Part shown: piece after piece, positions 8,662-17,062 of the stretch | How the letters are laid out: each line of letters starts with the position of its first letter | Position numbering within the stretch: the stretch's first letter is position 1 | From: Chloroflexota bacterium | GTDB taxonomy: Bacteria > Chloroflexota > Dehalococcoidia > Lucifugimonadales > JACPCK01 | DNA: 64,000 bases | Direction of reading: 5' to 3' | Assembly (NCBI GenBank): GCA_016179845.1 | Contig: JACPCK010000039.1 | Coordinates: forward strand, 1 to 64,000 | Notes under the pieces: model-generated | Database searches by the model: none | Told to the model about the DNA's origin: nothing | Seen by the model: the letters and a program-made list of their open reading frames with translations, nothing else | Program-made: the position numbers and the translations under genes

Positions 8662-9993
8662 ATGGAATACACCAAAGCCCTGGCCAGATTCATCGCAGAG
8701 ACACGGTACGAGGACCTGCCGGAGAGTGTGCTGGAGAAGGCCCGGACCTACGTCCTGGACAACCTGGCCAGCGCCCTGGTGGGCTCTCGGCAGCCCTGGT
8801 GCCAGATGGTCCTGGAGATGGTGAAAGAGGCCTGCTCCAAGGGCGAGTGCACCGTTATCGGCCAAGGATGGAAGGCCGCACCCTCCCTGGCGGCCCTAGC
8901 CAACGGCGCCACTATCGGGGGCTTTGAGACGGACCACTTCTACCTGGAGGGTTCAGCCCATCCTAGCGGGACTGCCTTTCCGGCGGCCCTGGCCGTGGGG
9001 GAGAAGCTGGGTTGCACAGGTCGTGACCTCCTGACCGCCATGGTGGTGGGGTATGAAGCCCTGTGTCGCATCGGCTATGCCGCCACCAGGGCGGTGGAGG
9101 ACATACGCGGGTTCCACGGGCCCGGCGCCAACGGGCCCTTTGGCGCTGCGGCGGCCGCGGCCCGAATCCTGGGCCTGTCGCCGGAGGGAGTAACCAACGC
9201 CCTGGGCATCGCCGGCTCCCAGGGGGCCGGCCTCCTGGAGTTCGTGGCTGAGGGGGCCATGACCAAGCGGCTGCACCTGGGCAGGGCGGCCCAGACGGGG
9301 CTGGAGAGCGCCCTGCTGGCAGCCCGGGGATTCACCGGCCCCAGCACCGTGCTGGAGGGGGCCCACGGCTTCTTCCGGGTCTACTCCGGCCAAGCCCTGC
9401 CCGAGAGGCTCCTGGACGGGCTAGGCAAGACCTTCCTTATGGAGGGCATTCGGATAAAGAGCTATGCCTGCCACGGCACCTTCCAGGCGGTAATAGAGGC
9501 CCTGGCCCACTTCAAGGCCTCCCATCCGCTGGAGCCGGCAGCCATCAGGAGGGTCCACGTCGCTGCCCCTCGCCGGGTGGCTGAAAGGCATGGTAACCCT
9601 GTGCCCACCACCGTCATGGGCACCCAGTACAGCCTGCCCTTCTCGGTGGCCATCGCCTTGTGCAAAGACCCGGAGGAGCCCATGAGCTTCGGCGAGGAGA
9701 GCCTTTGGGACCCGGAGGTGAGGGCCCTCGCCGGCAGGGTAGAACTGGAGGCCAAGGAGGAGCCGGGGTTCCGCGTCCGTATGGAGACCCGGTCTGGCGC
9801 CATAGATATCGAGGCCACGACCTTCAAGGGCGCTCCAGACCGCCCATTCACCTTCGCCGATGCGTCCGAAAAGTTTTACCGCTACGCAGAACCGGTGATA
9901 GGGAGGGAGACGGCGCAAGGTGTGGTAACAGCGGTGAAGCAGCTCGAGAGGCTCCCATCTATACGGGAGCTGACGGAGCTTCTGCGCCATTAG
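8662..9993 (+). CDS. MmgE/PrpD-family protein
   Basis: 443-residue MmgE/PrpD fold, the family of 2-methylcitrate dehydratase (PrpD), cis-aconitate decarboxylase and iminodisuccinate epimerase. Visible family blocks are the N-terminal helical domain with VLDNLASALVGS, ALANGATIGGFETDHFY, HPSGTAFPAALAVGE, the Gly/Ala-rich GANGPFGAAAAAA, and KSYACHGTFQAVIEAL. A GTG 12 bp upstream is open, but ATG 8662 has AGGTGAGG at ideal spacing. No prpB/prpC are nearby, so a methylcitrate role is unlikely. The gene runs into a fumarate-reductase-like flavoprotein gene, so a catabolic dicarboxylate or tricarballylate-type substrate is possible (inference). Confidence 0.88.
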   Translation: MEYTKALARFIAETRYEDLPESVLEKARTYVLDNLASALVGSRQPWCQMVLEMVKEACSKGECTVIGQGWKAAPSLAALANGATIGGFETDHFYLEGSAHPSGTAFPAALAVGEKLGCTGRDLLTAMVVGYEALCRIGYAATRAVEDIRGFHGPGANGPFGAAAAAARILGLSPEGVTNALGIAGSQGAGLLEFVAEGAMTKRLHLGRAAQTGLESALLAARGFTGPSTVLEGAHGFFRVYSGQALPERLLDGLGKTFLMEGIRIKSYACHGTFQAVIEALAHFKASHPLEPAAIRRVHVAAPRRVAERHGNPVPTTVMGTQYSLPFSVAIALCKDPEEPMSFGEESLWDPEVRALAGRVELEAKEEPGFRVRMETRSGAIDIEATTFKGAPDRPFTFADASEKFYRYAEPVIGRETAQGVVTAVKQLERLPSIRELTELLRH

Positions 9994-10043
9994 CCGTCGC
10001 CAACTGAGGCTTGAACGGGACCGCGCCGTGTCAGGAGGGCAAG

Positions 10044-11426
10044 ATGGTACATCTTCATGAGCCGTGGGACATTGAGACCGACCTAGTCGTCGTGGGTGCC
10101 GGTGCATGCGGAATGGCGGCATCTCTAGCGGCCTCAGAGCAGGGCGCCCGGGTGCTCCTCCTGGAGAAGAGTGCCAAAGTAGGCGGCAACACAGCCCTTA
10201 GCCAGGGGATGGTCCCCGCCGCCGGTACCCGCTTTCAGAAGGAGGCGGGTGTTTTAGACTCACCAGAGGCCATGGCTGAAGACGCCTTCCGAAAGAACGG
10301 CTACACCAGCGATCCTGAACTGACTTTGTCCCTGTGTCGGAAGTCCGCAGAGCTGGTGGAGTGGCTTGTGGACCGCGTAGGGGCTGACCTGAGGCTGGTG
10401 ACCGATTTCAAGTACCCCGGCTACAGCCAGTTCAGAATCCATGCACCGCCTTCCCGCACGGGCCTTGAGCTGGTGAGTCAGATGCTGGAGGCAGTGAAGG
10501 CCCAGAAGCTCATCACCCTGGCTGCCGACTGCCCCGTTCGGTCGCTGGTGACCAGCAGGGAGGGCGAGGTCATCGGGGTCGTGGCCGGAGCTGAGCGGCC
10601 AGAGCGGGTGAAATCTCAGAAGGTGATTCTGGCCTGCAACGGCTTTGGGGCAAACCGGGAGATGCTGGAGCAGTACTGCCCTGAGATAGCCAATGGCCTC
10701 TATTTCAACCACCCCGGCAACACGGGCGAAGGCATCCGCTGGGGTATGGAGTTGGGGGCCGCCGTCCAGCACATGGACGCCTTCCAGGGCCACGCCTCCA
10801 TCGCTCATCCCCACGGTATTCTCGTGACCTGGGCAGTTATCATGAGCGGAGGCATCCAGGTGAACAAGGCGGGAAGACGCTTCGGCGACGAGACCAGGGA
10901 TTACTCGGCGTACACCCTGAAGGTGTTGTCCCAGCCGGAAGGCCTGGCCTTTGACATCTTCGGCGAAGGCTCCTACAGGCTGGCGGTGGCAGGCTTCGAG
11001 GGCTTCCGGGAACTGATTCGGGCAGGTGCTGTCCGCAGGGCTGAATCAGTCCCTGAGCTGGCCGGGCTCTTCGGCCTTAATGCCGACAACCTGGAGAACA
11101 CCCTACGGGCCTACAACGCCGCCAGGGCCCGCGGGGTAGACGAGTTTGGCCGCGAGCAGTTTGGGGAAGAGCTAATACCTCCCCTCTACGGCGTCCAGGT
11201 CACCGGGGCCCTTCTGCACACCCAGGGAGGCCTGAGGATCAACACCCGGGCCCAGGCGCTGAAGCCCAATGGCTCTCCTATCCCCAATCTGTATGCGGGA
11301 GGGGGCGTTGCCGTAGGCGTGTCGGGCCCAGGAGCCTCTGGTTACCTCTCAGGCAACGGGCTCCTGACCGCCCTGGGATGGGGAAAGGTCGCAGGTGAGG
11401 ACGCAGCATCCTCTCTGCAAGCATAG
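10044..11426 (+). CDS. FAD-dependent fumarate-reductase-like flavoprotein
   Basis: FAD-binding-2 (succinate dehydrogenase/fumarate reductase flavoprotein) family, ~460 residues. The N-terminal dinucleotide fold is DLVVVGAGACGMAAS followed by LLLEKSAKVGGNTALSQG; the C-terminal FAD-binding block is NLYAGGGVAVGVSG...YLSGNGL. TTG 10011 is also open; ATG 10044 is used because AGGAGG lies 5 nt upstream. No heme-binding or Fe-S domain is fused, so electrons must come from another carrier. Related enzymes are tricarballylate dehydrogenase, 3-ketosteroid dehydrogenase and urocanate reductase; the substrate is not determined. It lies 50 bp after the MmgE/PrpD gene, likely the same transcript. Confidence 0.88.
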   Translation: MVHLHEPWDIETDLVVVGAGACGMAASLAASEQGARVLLLEKSAKVGGNTALSQGMVPAAGTRFQKEAGVLDSPEAMAEDAFRKNGYTSDPELTLSLCRKSAELVEWLVDRVGADLRLVTDFKYPGYSQFRIHAPPSRTGLELVSQMLEAVKAQKLITLAADCPVRSLVTSREGEVIGVVAGAERPERVKSQKVILACNGFGANREMLEQYCPEIANGLYFNHPGNTGEGIRWGMELGAAVQHMDAFQGHASIAHPHGILVTWAVIMSGGIQVNKAGRRFGDETRDYSAYTLKVLSQPEGLAFDIFGEGSYRLAVAGFEGFRELIRAGAVRRAESVPELAGLFGLNADNLENTLRAYNAARARGVDEFGREQFGEELIPPLYGVQVTGALLHTQGGLRINTRAQALKPNGSPIPNLYAGGGVAVGVSGPGASGYLSGNGLLTALGWGKVAGEDAASSLQA

Positions 11427-11548
11427 GCCTATAACCCATGACCCCGAGCAGAAAGAGGCACACCCCCAGGCTGCGGCCTGGGGCAGAAATACGCGCCTGC
11501 CAATACCCTGGACATCTATTCCGGTAACTGCCAACAAAGGAGGACCCC

Positions 11549-12256
11549 ATGAAACTGGTCATCTCTGTATTCCTGGTCCTGGCATTTGCAGCCTTCATGG
11601 ACGTGGTCTCCGACGCTCAGGCCAAGCACCAGGCGATAGACCTGGGTCATGGCTGGCGGATAGGTGGGTACTGGAACAAATATACTAAGGAAGGCGGAGG
11701 CTTCAGTGGGTACGAAGGCCCTCTGCTAATCCTCGGCTATAACTATGCCGAGGAGTCGTATGCTGCTCCCCCCAACCCGTCAGAGCTGGGCTTCTGGTGG
11801 GCCCTCGACACCAATAGCGACGGCTTGATGCAGATGACCCTTCAGTCAAGGACGCCCGCAGGCAAGCACCATCGCTGGCTGCAGTTCCGGACCGACCCGA
11901 CCGGTAACTATGCTGCCTGGGGCTTCAGGGGACGGCTCTTCAGGTTCGTCAACTACTCAGGTGAGTACAACATCTTCGAGATCGACGAGGACGCACGAAC
12001 CATACGGATCAACCCGGCTCCCGGTTACACCTGGCCCAGCTACGGCCTCCAGTTCATGGCCAAGCGCCCTGATGGCACCCCCGTCACTGCAACCCTCCGG
12101 CTGGAAGACTCCGGTGACCTTGTCGTGTTCAACGAAAGAGGCCGAAAGGTCCTGTGGTCGACTCCTCCTGTTTTTACACCCAGCGGCGACCCGCCGCCGG
12201 AGCCCTGGGAGATAGAGGCGGGCCACTACGACCCCCTGAGACAAATGTGGCGCTGA
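11549..12256 (+). CDS. secreted protein with a B-lectin-like C-terminal motif
   Basis: 235 residues, starting at ATG 11549 behind AGGAGG. Residues 1-25 form a signal peptide (hydrophobic core then SDAQA|K), so the protein is exported, with no lipobox or anchor. Residues ~181-206 (ATLRLEDSGDLVVFNERGRK then VLWST) resemble one repeat of bulb-type mannose-binding lectin (B_lectin, PF01453), whose repeats read like GNLVLYD...VLWST. The rest is rich in Trp, Tyr and Gly and matches nothing I recognise. Only one such repeat is clear, so sugar binding is a suggestion. It follows the flavoprotein gene in the same direction. Confidence 0.75.
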   Translation: MKLVISVFLVLAFAAFMDVVSDAQAKHQAIDLGHGWRIGGYWNKYTKEGGGFSGYEGPLLILGYNYAEESYAAPPNPSELGFWWALDTNSDGLMQMTLQSRTPAGKHHRWLQFRTDPTGNYAAWGFRGRLFRFVNYSGEYNIFEIDEDARTIRINPAPGYTWPSYGLQFMAKRPDGTPVTATLRLEDSGDLVVFNERGRKVLWSTPPVFTPSGDPPPEPWEIEAGHYDPLRQMWR

Positions 12257-12288
12257 GCGATAGAGGCGGCTCCTCCCCCCTCATGCGT

Positions 12289-13242
12289 CTACCTGCCCTC
12301 AAGGAAGTTTCGCGGGTTCTCCACCGTGATCTGCCGGACGGCCTTCTCCGGCAGGCCCAATTCTTTCAGACGCGGCAGCACCCGGCGGGTGATGAACAGA
12401 TACCCGTCCGGGTTATTTTGGCGCCGCTGGGCCAGCATCTCTCTGCTAGCCAGAGCGTTGGCCACCGAGTGGTCGTGGGAGAGAAGGAGACGGTGGCCAA
12501 AGCCCGCCTTCACCAGCTTGACGATCTGCTCCGCCCGCTCCTCCCAGTTGGGTGTGCCGGGCATCATCCCTCCAGGAAACTGGTCCAGGCCCAGCCACAC
12601 TCCCCTCCGCAGAAGACCCAGCAGGTAGTCCATGTCAGTGGTGTTGTTGCTGTGACCGATGCACACCCGGCCAGGGTCCACGCCCTCCTCCTCAAAGACC
12701 CGCACCTGCTGCTCCCCCACGCGCTCCAGGGCGCGGGTGTGAGTAGTTATCGGAGCACCCGCCCTATTGCATGCGCGGGCAGCGGCCCGCAGGATGATCT
12801 CCCCCTGGGGCGTAACGCCTCCGGCGTCCGTGGCCACCTTTATGACCCCCGCCTTGATCCCAGTCCCCTCGATGCCCACCTCGATCTCGCGCGCATAGAT
12901 AGCCGCCACGGCGTCGGGCGAGGCACTCCAGAAGGCCCGCGGAATGTCCAGCCATGTCCCCGTGGCCGCCACGATGTGGACTCCGCTGCGACGGGAGACC
13001 TCCCGCAGCAGGCGGACGTCCCGGCCCAAGTCTATGGTGGTCACGTCCACGATGGCCCGGACGCCCTCCTGATAGGCCACCCTTAGCTGCTGCACCGCCT
13101 CCCTGACGGCCTGTCGCCGGTCCATGAACTCGGGATAGGTCTGACGTATGCCGGCAGAGCTGGCGACTACGTGCTCATGGCCGAGGGTGAAGCCCAGCCG
13201 CCGGCCATCCAACGGGCCTAAGACAGTGTTGACTCTCGCCAA
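12289..13242 (-). CDS. phosphotriesterase-family metallohydrolase
   Basis: 317-residue TIM-barrel amidohydrolase of the phosphotriesterase family. All binuclear metal ligands are visible: H22 and H24 (GHEH), the carboxylated K135 (VIKVATDA), H168 (TTHTRA), H197 (IGHSNNT) and D257 (LSHDHS). Many members are lactonases or resiniferatoxin-like esterases rather than true phosphotriesterases. It starts at TTG 13242, supported by AGGAGG 7 nt upstream. It is 2 bp after the stop of the LLM flavin enzyme, so the two form an operon. Confidence 0.9.
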   Translation of the reverse strand: MARVNTVLGPLDGRRLGFTLGHEHVVASSAGIRQTYPEFMDRRQAVREAVQQLRVAYQEGVRAIVDVTTIDLGRDVRLLREVSRRSGVHIVAATGTWLDIPRAFWSASPDAVAAIYAREIEVGIEGTGIKAGVIKVATDAGGVTPQGEIILRAAARACNRAGAPITTHTRALERVGEQQVRVFEEEGVDPGRVCIGHSNNTTDMDYLLGLLRRGVWLGLDQFPGGMMPGTPNWEERAEQIVKLVKAGFGHRLLLSHDHSVANALASREMLAQRRQNNPDGYLFITRRVLPRLKELGLPEKAVRQITVENPRNFLEGR

Positions 13243-13244
13243 AG

Positions 13245-14276
13245 CTATCCCTCCTCAGAGCCGTCAGCTCTTTTTCGAAATTGGGGGATCACCTTTTCCC
13301 CTACTAGATCAATGGCCTGAAGGATATGACGGTGCTCCATGCCGGGCCAGCCGATACGAAAGATGAAGTGATTGCAATCCAATGCCCGGATGCGCTGCTG
13401 GACCTGCTGGACAACATCCTGGGGGCTGCCCAGAAGGAAGCGGTCTCTGGCCAGCTCCTCAAAGGGGACTCGGAAGGACTCTTTGCCTGGAAGAACCCTG
13501 TCCTGGCCCCAGTCGGCGTAGGCCCTGTACTTGGAGGCCAGGAAGGGTCGCGCAATCTGGAGGGCCTCCTCTCTCGTGGGAGCCACATACATCTCCAGCA
13601 TGAGGGGCCTCTCCTCCGGCAGCCCGTGGCCAGCCTCGGCAAGGGCCCTCTTGTACAGGTCCATCTGGCGAGCGATCGTCGGAAGGGCGGCATGGGGATT
13701 GGCCAACCAGGGATAGCCCAGGCGGCCGGCCCGCGCCACGGCGGCATCGGCATCGGCGGCCATCCAGATGGGAGGATGGGGCCTCTGCACCGGTCGGACA
13801 GTGCAGGTGGCCTCCTTCAGGTTAAAAAAGCTACCTTCATGGGTCACCTGCTCCTCCGTCCACAGGCGCTTAATGAGCTCCAGGGACTCCACCAGGCGCG
13901 CCGGCCCGTCCTTTACTCGCACATTGAAGGCCTGGTACTCGACCTGGCGGTACCCCAGACCCACGCCAAAGATGACCCGTCCCTCGCTGAGGATGTCCAG
14001 GGTCGCCACTTCCTCGGCCACCTGGACGGGATTCAGGAGTGCCAGGAGAAGGATGGAGATGCAGAGGCGCATGTCTCCCGACTCGGAAGCGAGCCGGGCC
14101 AAAAGGGGTATGTTCTGGAGACTCTGATACGGGGCTGACAGATAGTGGTGCCCGCTGGCGAGGGTGTCGAACCCGGCTTCCCGGGCGAGCCGCACCTGCT
14201 CCAGGACCTCGCGGAACCTCTGCACCGGCGAGTCGCTCATAGGGTGCTGGGGCGTGATGAAGATGCCGAATTTCAC
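13245..14276 (-). CDS. LLM-class flavin-dependent oxidoreductase
   Basis: Bacterial-luciferase-like monooxygenase, 343 residues, TIM-barrel. It starts MKFGIFITPQHP and shows family blocks ASGHHYLSAPYQS, ISILLLALLNPVQVAEEVATLDILSEGRVIFGVGLGYR and AADADAAVARAGRLGYPW. Such enzymes use reduced FMN or F420; the cofactor is not visible. GTG start at 14276 follows GGAGGAGAAGG. It heads an operon with the phosphotriesterase-like hydrolase, and diverges from an amidohydrolase gene. An oxygenase-hydrolase pair of this kind suggests degradation of an organic substrate (inference). Confidence 0.9.
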   Translation of the reverse strand: MKFGIFITPQHPMSDSPVQRFREVLEQVRLAREAGFDTLASGHHYLSAPYQSLQNIPLLARLASESGDMRLCISILLLALLNPVQVAEEVATLDILSEGRVIFGVGLGYRQVEYQAFNVRVKDGPARLVESLELIKRLWTEEQVTHEGSFFNLKEATCTVRPVQRPHPPIWMAADADAAVARAGRLGYPWLANPHAALPTIARQMDLYKRALAEAGHGLPEERPLMLEMYVAPTREEALQIARPFLASKYRAYADWGQDRVLPGKESFRVPFEELARDRFLLGSPQDVVQQVQQRIRALDCNHFIFRIGWPGMEHRHILQAIDLVGEKVIPQFRKRADGSEEG

Positions 14277-14368
14277 GAGGCCCTTCTCCTCCGTGTACGC
14301 CGCAGGGGAATCGACGTAATTGTATGGCCGCTCTTAGCAGGGGTCAATCAACTGTCTACCACCTCTGG

Positions 14369-14374
14369 TATAAT
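14369..14374 (+). promoter_or_regulatory. -10 box upstream of amidohydrolase
   Basis: A perfect TATAAT lies 33 nt before ATG 14408, with GGGGAGGAG as ribosome binding site between. No strong -35 is seen. Confidence 0.5.
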
Positions 14375-14407
14375 GCGCCTACTAAGGTTTTAGGGGAGGA
14401 GTCGCTC

Positions 14408-15496
14408 ATGATTATTGATGGCCACCACCACCTCTGGTACGACATTGAGGAAGGAGGCCGGCTCCGCCGGTACTTCCCGACGAGGCAGGCCTGGGATGTG
14501 TGCATGCGCTGGGCCTACAGTGGCACGCCGCCCTACAACAAGGACCCCAAGGCCCTCTTCGCTCGCCAGCTTGGCCGCATGTCCGACTACGAGGGCAAGT
14601 ACACTGCTGAAAGCCTGGATTACCATAAGATCGACGCCACCACCATATTCCCTGTAGACTACGACGCCACCTGGGGCCAGCCCGCCGATATCACCTGGGA
14701 GGAGAAGCATACCCACGTGGCAGAGCTGGAGCGAAAATACCCTGGCAAGTTCCTGCCTTATGTCAACATCGACCCCAGAAGAACCGGCGCCCTTGAGCTT
14801 ATGAAAAGGGCCTTCGAGGAGTACGGTAAGTTCTACTGCCTCAAACTCATCCCTGGCTCCGGCTTCTACCCCTGGGACCCCCTATGCTACCCACTCTACG
14901 AGTACTGCATCGATAACAATATCCCCGTCGCCCTCTGCATCGAGGGCATCGGCACCGGCTACCGCATGGAGCGATTCAACGACCCCTCCGGCGTCAACGA
15001 CATGATGTCCGAGTTCCGCGACCTACGCGTCATCATCCTCCACACTGGCTATCCCTACCAGAGCTGGTTCGAGAAGTGCTGCTACAACGCCGCCCACATG
15101 AACTGCTTCATTGAGATGGATTCCTGGTTCGAGCCCAGAAGGGCTGTGGCTCACCCCCATATCTACGACAACCCGGAGGGGCTCATCACCATGCTCCACT
15201 TCGCCAAGAAGGCGGCGGGGGCCCACAAGATCATCTGGGGCACTGACAACGCCCACGGGCCTTCCTACACCAAGGAGACCGACGGCAGCTCCCACAAGGG
15301 TTGGAGCGCAGGGGTAAAGTGGATCAGGGCCCTCCCGGAGAGCGCTGCCAAGCTGGGCTACCGCTTCACCGCCGAGGAGGCCGAGTGGATGGTGGGCGAC
15401 AACCTGGCGCGCGTCCTGGGTGTCAAGAAGGACCCCGCCTGGAACATACCCGATAAGTTCGGCTGGCGGTACCGTTTCCCGTCGCCCAACAGATAG
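14408..15496 (+). CDS. amidohydrolase-family (PF04909-type) metal-dependent hydrolase
   Basis: 362-residue TIM-barrel protein beginning MIIDGHHHLWYD, the HxH-type metal motif of the 2-pyrone-4,6-dicarboxylate/ACMS-decarboxylase-like amidohydrolases. Further blocks are VIILHTGYP (third metal His) and IIWGTDNAHGP (C-terminal Asp), followed by the usual C-terminal NLARVLGV helix. ATG 14408 is preceded by GGGGAGGAG. This family hydrolyses lactones or decarboxylates small aromatic acids; the substrate is unknown. It is divergent from the LLM/phosphotriesterase operon and is followed closely by a 70-residue protein. Confidence 0.88.
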   Translation: MIIDGHHHLWYDIEEGGRLRRYFPTRQAWDVCMRWAYSGTPPYNKDPKALFARQLGRMSDYEGKYTAESLDYHKIDATTIFPVDYDATWGQPADITWEEKHTHVAELERKYPGKFLPYVNIDPRRTGALELMKRAFEEYGKFYCLKLIPGSGFYPWDPLCYPLYEYCIDNNIPVALCIEGIGTGYRMERFNDPSGVNDMMSEFRDLRVIILHTGYPYQSWFEKCCYNAAHMNCFIEMDSWFEPRRAVAHPHIYDNPEGLITMLHFAKKAAGAHKIIWGTDNAHGPSYTKETDGSSHKGWSAGVKWIRALPESAAKLGYRFTAEEAEWMVGDNLARVLGVKKDPAWNIPDKFGWRYRFPSPNR

Positions 15497-15518
15497 CGGG
15501 AGAGAGGGCGGTTGTAGT

Positions 15519-15731
15519 ATGGCGATGGCAGGGTCCAGGGAAGAGCAGGACAAGGAAACCATTCGTCCAGAAATCCGTGAGGCGCTGGTCCGGGCCTTCG
15601 AGGTCGTCACAGCCAGGAGTGGAGGGCCGCGGCTTGTGCCCTTCACACCAGCGCAACTGCGCTTCCTCCAGGAGGTGATGGGCATCGCCCTGGTGCAACT
15701 GCTGCCACGGAGGACGGACGCCGGGAGGTAA
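15519..15731 (+). CDS. small hypothetical protein (70 aa)
   Basis: Starts MAMAGSREEQDKE at ATG 15519 (or 15525), 22 bp after the amidohydrolase stop, with a GA-rich stretch (GAGAGAGGGCGG) upstream. It is charged and mostly helical by eye, with no cysteines or membrane segment. The frame is open and has normal codon use. I recognise no family; its place right behind the amidohydrolase suggests co-expression. Confidence 0.5.
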   Translation: MAMAGSREEQDKETIRPEIREALVRAFEVVTARSGGPRLVPFTPAQLRFLQEVMGIALVQLLPRRTDAGR

Positions 15732-15852
15732 AGCCTCCCACGGGCCCAGGCGGGCGGGCTGCCCGTGAGTTTGCGCCCATCCATCAGGCCCAGAATCGGC
15801 GGGCCCATTCTGAAGGCCAGGTTCGAGAGCATAGGCCACGACGGGAGGGGAT

Positions 15853-16389
15853 ATGCCTATCTACGAGTTTGAAGGAAAGCGGCCCAGGATTGGGCCCAGC
15901 TCCTACGTGCACCCGACGGCGGTGATCATCGGCGACGTGGTCATCGGGGAGCGGTGCTGGATAGGCCCGAACGTGACCATCCGGGCAGACCTGAACCAGA
16001 TACGCATCGCTGATGGATCAAACCTCCAGGACAACGTGGTGGTCCACGGGCAGACTAACCTGGGGCCTTACTCCCACGTCGGGCACGGGGCGGTCATACA
16101 CGGCGCGGCGCTGGCGGAGCACGTGCTGGTGGGGATAAATGCAATCCTGCTGGACGGGGTCAAGATAGGCGAGTGGTGTGTCATCGCGGCAGGGTCTGTG
16201 GTGGCGCCGCGGGCCGAGGTGCCGCCTTTCAAGCTGGTGATGGGGCTCCCCGCAGCCATCGTGGGCGAGGCGCCCAGGGAGCGAAGGGAAGGCTGGGACG
16301 AGAATAACGCCTACCTGGAGTTTACGCGCCGCTACCCGGAGGGCCTTGTCGAGCTGACCCTGGAGGAAGCAAAGGGCTTGGCCAGCTAG
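15853..16389 (+). CDS. gamma-carbonic-anhydrase-like left-handed beta-helix protein
   Basis: 178-residue hexapeptide-repeat protein (gamma-CA/PaaY/CaiE group). Isoleucine-patch repeats run from ~20 to ~135 (VIIGDVVIGERCWIGPNVTI...). The three zinc histidines of the gamma class are present: H65 (VVHG), H78 and H83 (VGHGAVIHG). A C-terminal helix follows. Start ATG 15853 has GGGAGGGG directly upstream. Whether it is a real carbonic anhydrase or a PaaY-like thioesterase/acetyltransferase relative is open. Confidence 0.9.
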   Translation: MPIYEFEGKRPRIGPSSYVHPTAVIIGDVVIGERCWIGPNVTIRADLNQIRIADGSNLQDNVVVHGQTNLGPYSHVGHGAVIHGAALAEHVLVGINAILLDGVKIGEWCVIAAGSVVAPRAEVPPFKLVMGLPAAIVGEAPRERREGWDENNAYLEFTRRYPEGLVELTLEEAKGLAS

Positions 16390-16397
16390 GGCTATGT

Positions 16398-16403
16398 TAC
16401 AAT
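16398..16403 (+). promoter_or_regulatory. -10 box upstream of folE
   Basis: TACAAT ends 15 nt before ATG 16419; a transcript would have a leader of about 8-9 nt and no ribosome binding site is visible. Confidence 0.45.
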
Positions 16404-16418
16404 AGAGACTGTCGGCCT

Positions 16419-17036
16419 ATGGAGCGAAGCGAGCGGCTGGAGCGGCTTAAGGTCCTTCTCCGGGATGCGCTGGCCCTCCTGGGGGAGGACCCCGAGAGAG
16501 AAGGCCTGCGGCGTACCCCGGAGCGATGGGCCGAGACCCTCCTGGCATGTACCCAGGGCTACGCAGAGGACCCCCAGAAGCACCTGAGGGCCATCTTTCA
16601 GCTTGACGAGGACGACTACCCCCTGGGCTCGGAGGACATGGTCCTGGTGGACAACATCGAGTTCACCTCTACCTGTGAGCACCATATGTCACCATTCCGA
16701 GGTGTGGCCCACATCGCCTACATCCCCAACCCGGAGAGCCGGGTCATAGCGGGCCTGTCGAAGCTATCCCGAGTTGTAGAGGTTTTCGCCCGCCGACTTC
16801 AGCTCCAGGAGCGGATGACCCACCAGATAGCTAGAGCCATCGACGACCACCTGAGACCGCTGGGAGTCATCGCCGTGGTGCAGGCGGTCCACCACTGCAT
16901 GGAGCAACCGGGTGTGGAGCAGCGTTCCAGTGTGACCCTGACGACCGCCCGCCGGGGCGTTTTTCTGGAGAGGCCCGAGACAGAGGCCAGGTTCCAGGAG
17001 TACCTTCGCCTCCGGCTTGACGCCGGAAAAATGTAG
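16419..17036 (+). CDS. folE: GTP cyclohydrolase I
   Basis: FolE, first enzyme of tetrahydrofolate synthesis: GTP to 7,8-dihydroneopterin triphosphate plus formate. Length 205 is normal. Zinc ligands are visible: C86 and H89 in STCEHHMSPF, and C160 in VHHCM. The GLSKLSRVV motif and the QERMTHQIA segment are also family-typical. No other folate genes are in the window. A short or absent leader is suggested by the TACAAT box 15 nt upstream. Confidence 0.95.
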   Translation: MERSERLERLKVLLRDALALLGEDPEREGLRRTPERWAETLLACTQGYAEDPQKHLRAIFQLDEDDYPLGSEDMVLVDNIEFTSTCEHHMSPFRGVAHIAYIPNPESRVIAGLSKLSRVVEVFARRLQLQERMTHQIARAIDDHLRPLGVIAVVQAVHHCMEQPGVEQRSSVTLTTARRGVFLERPETEARFQEYLRLRLDAGKM

Positions 17037-17062
17037 CTGTCCCCGCACTGTCCCGAATCGAC

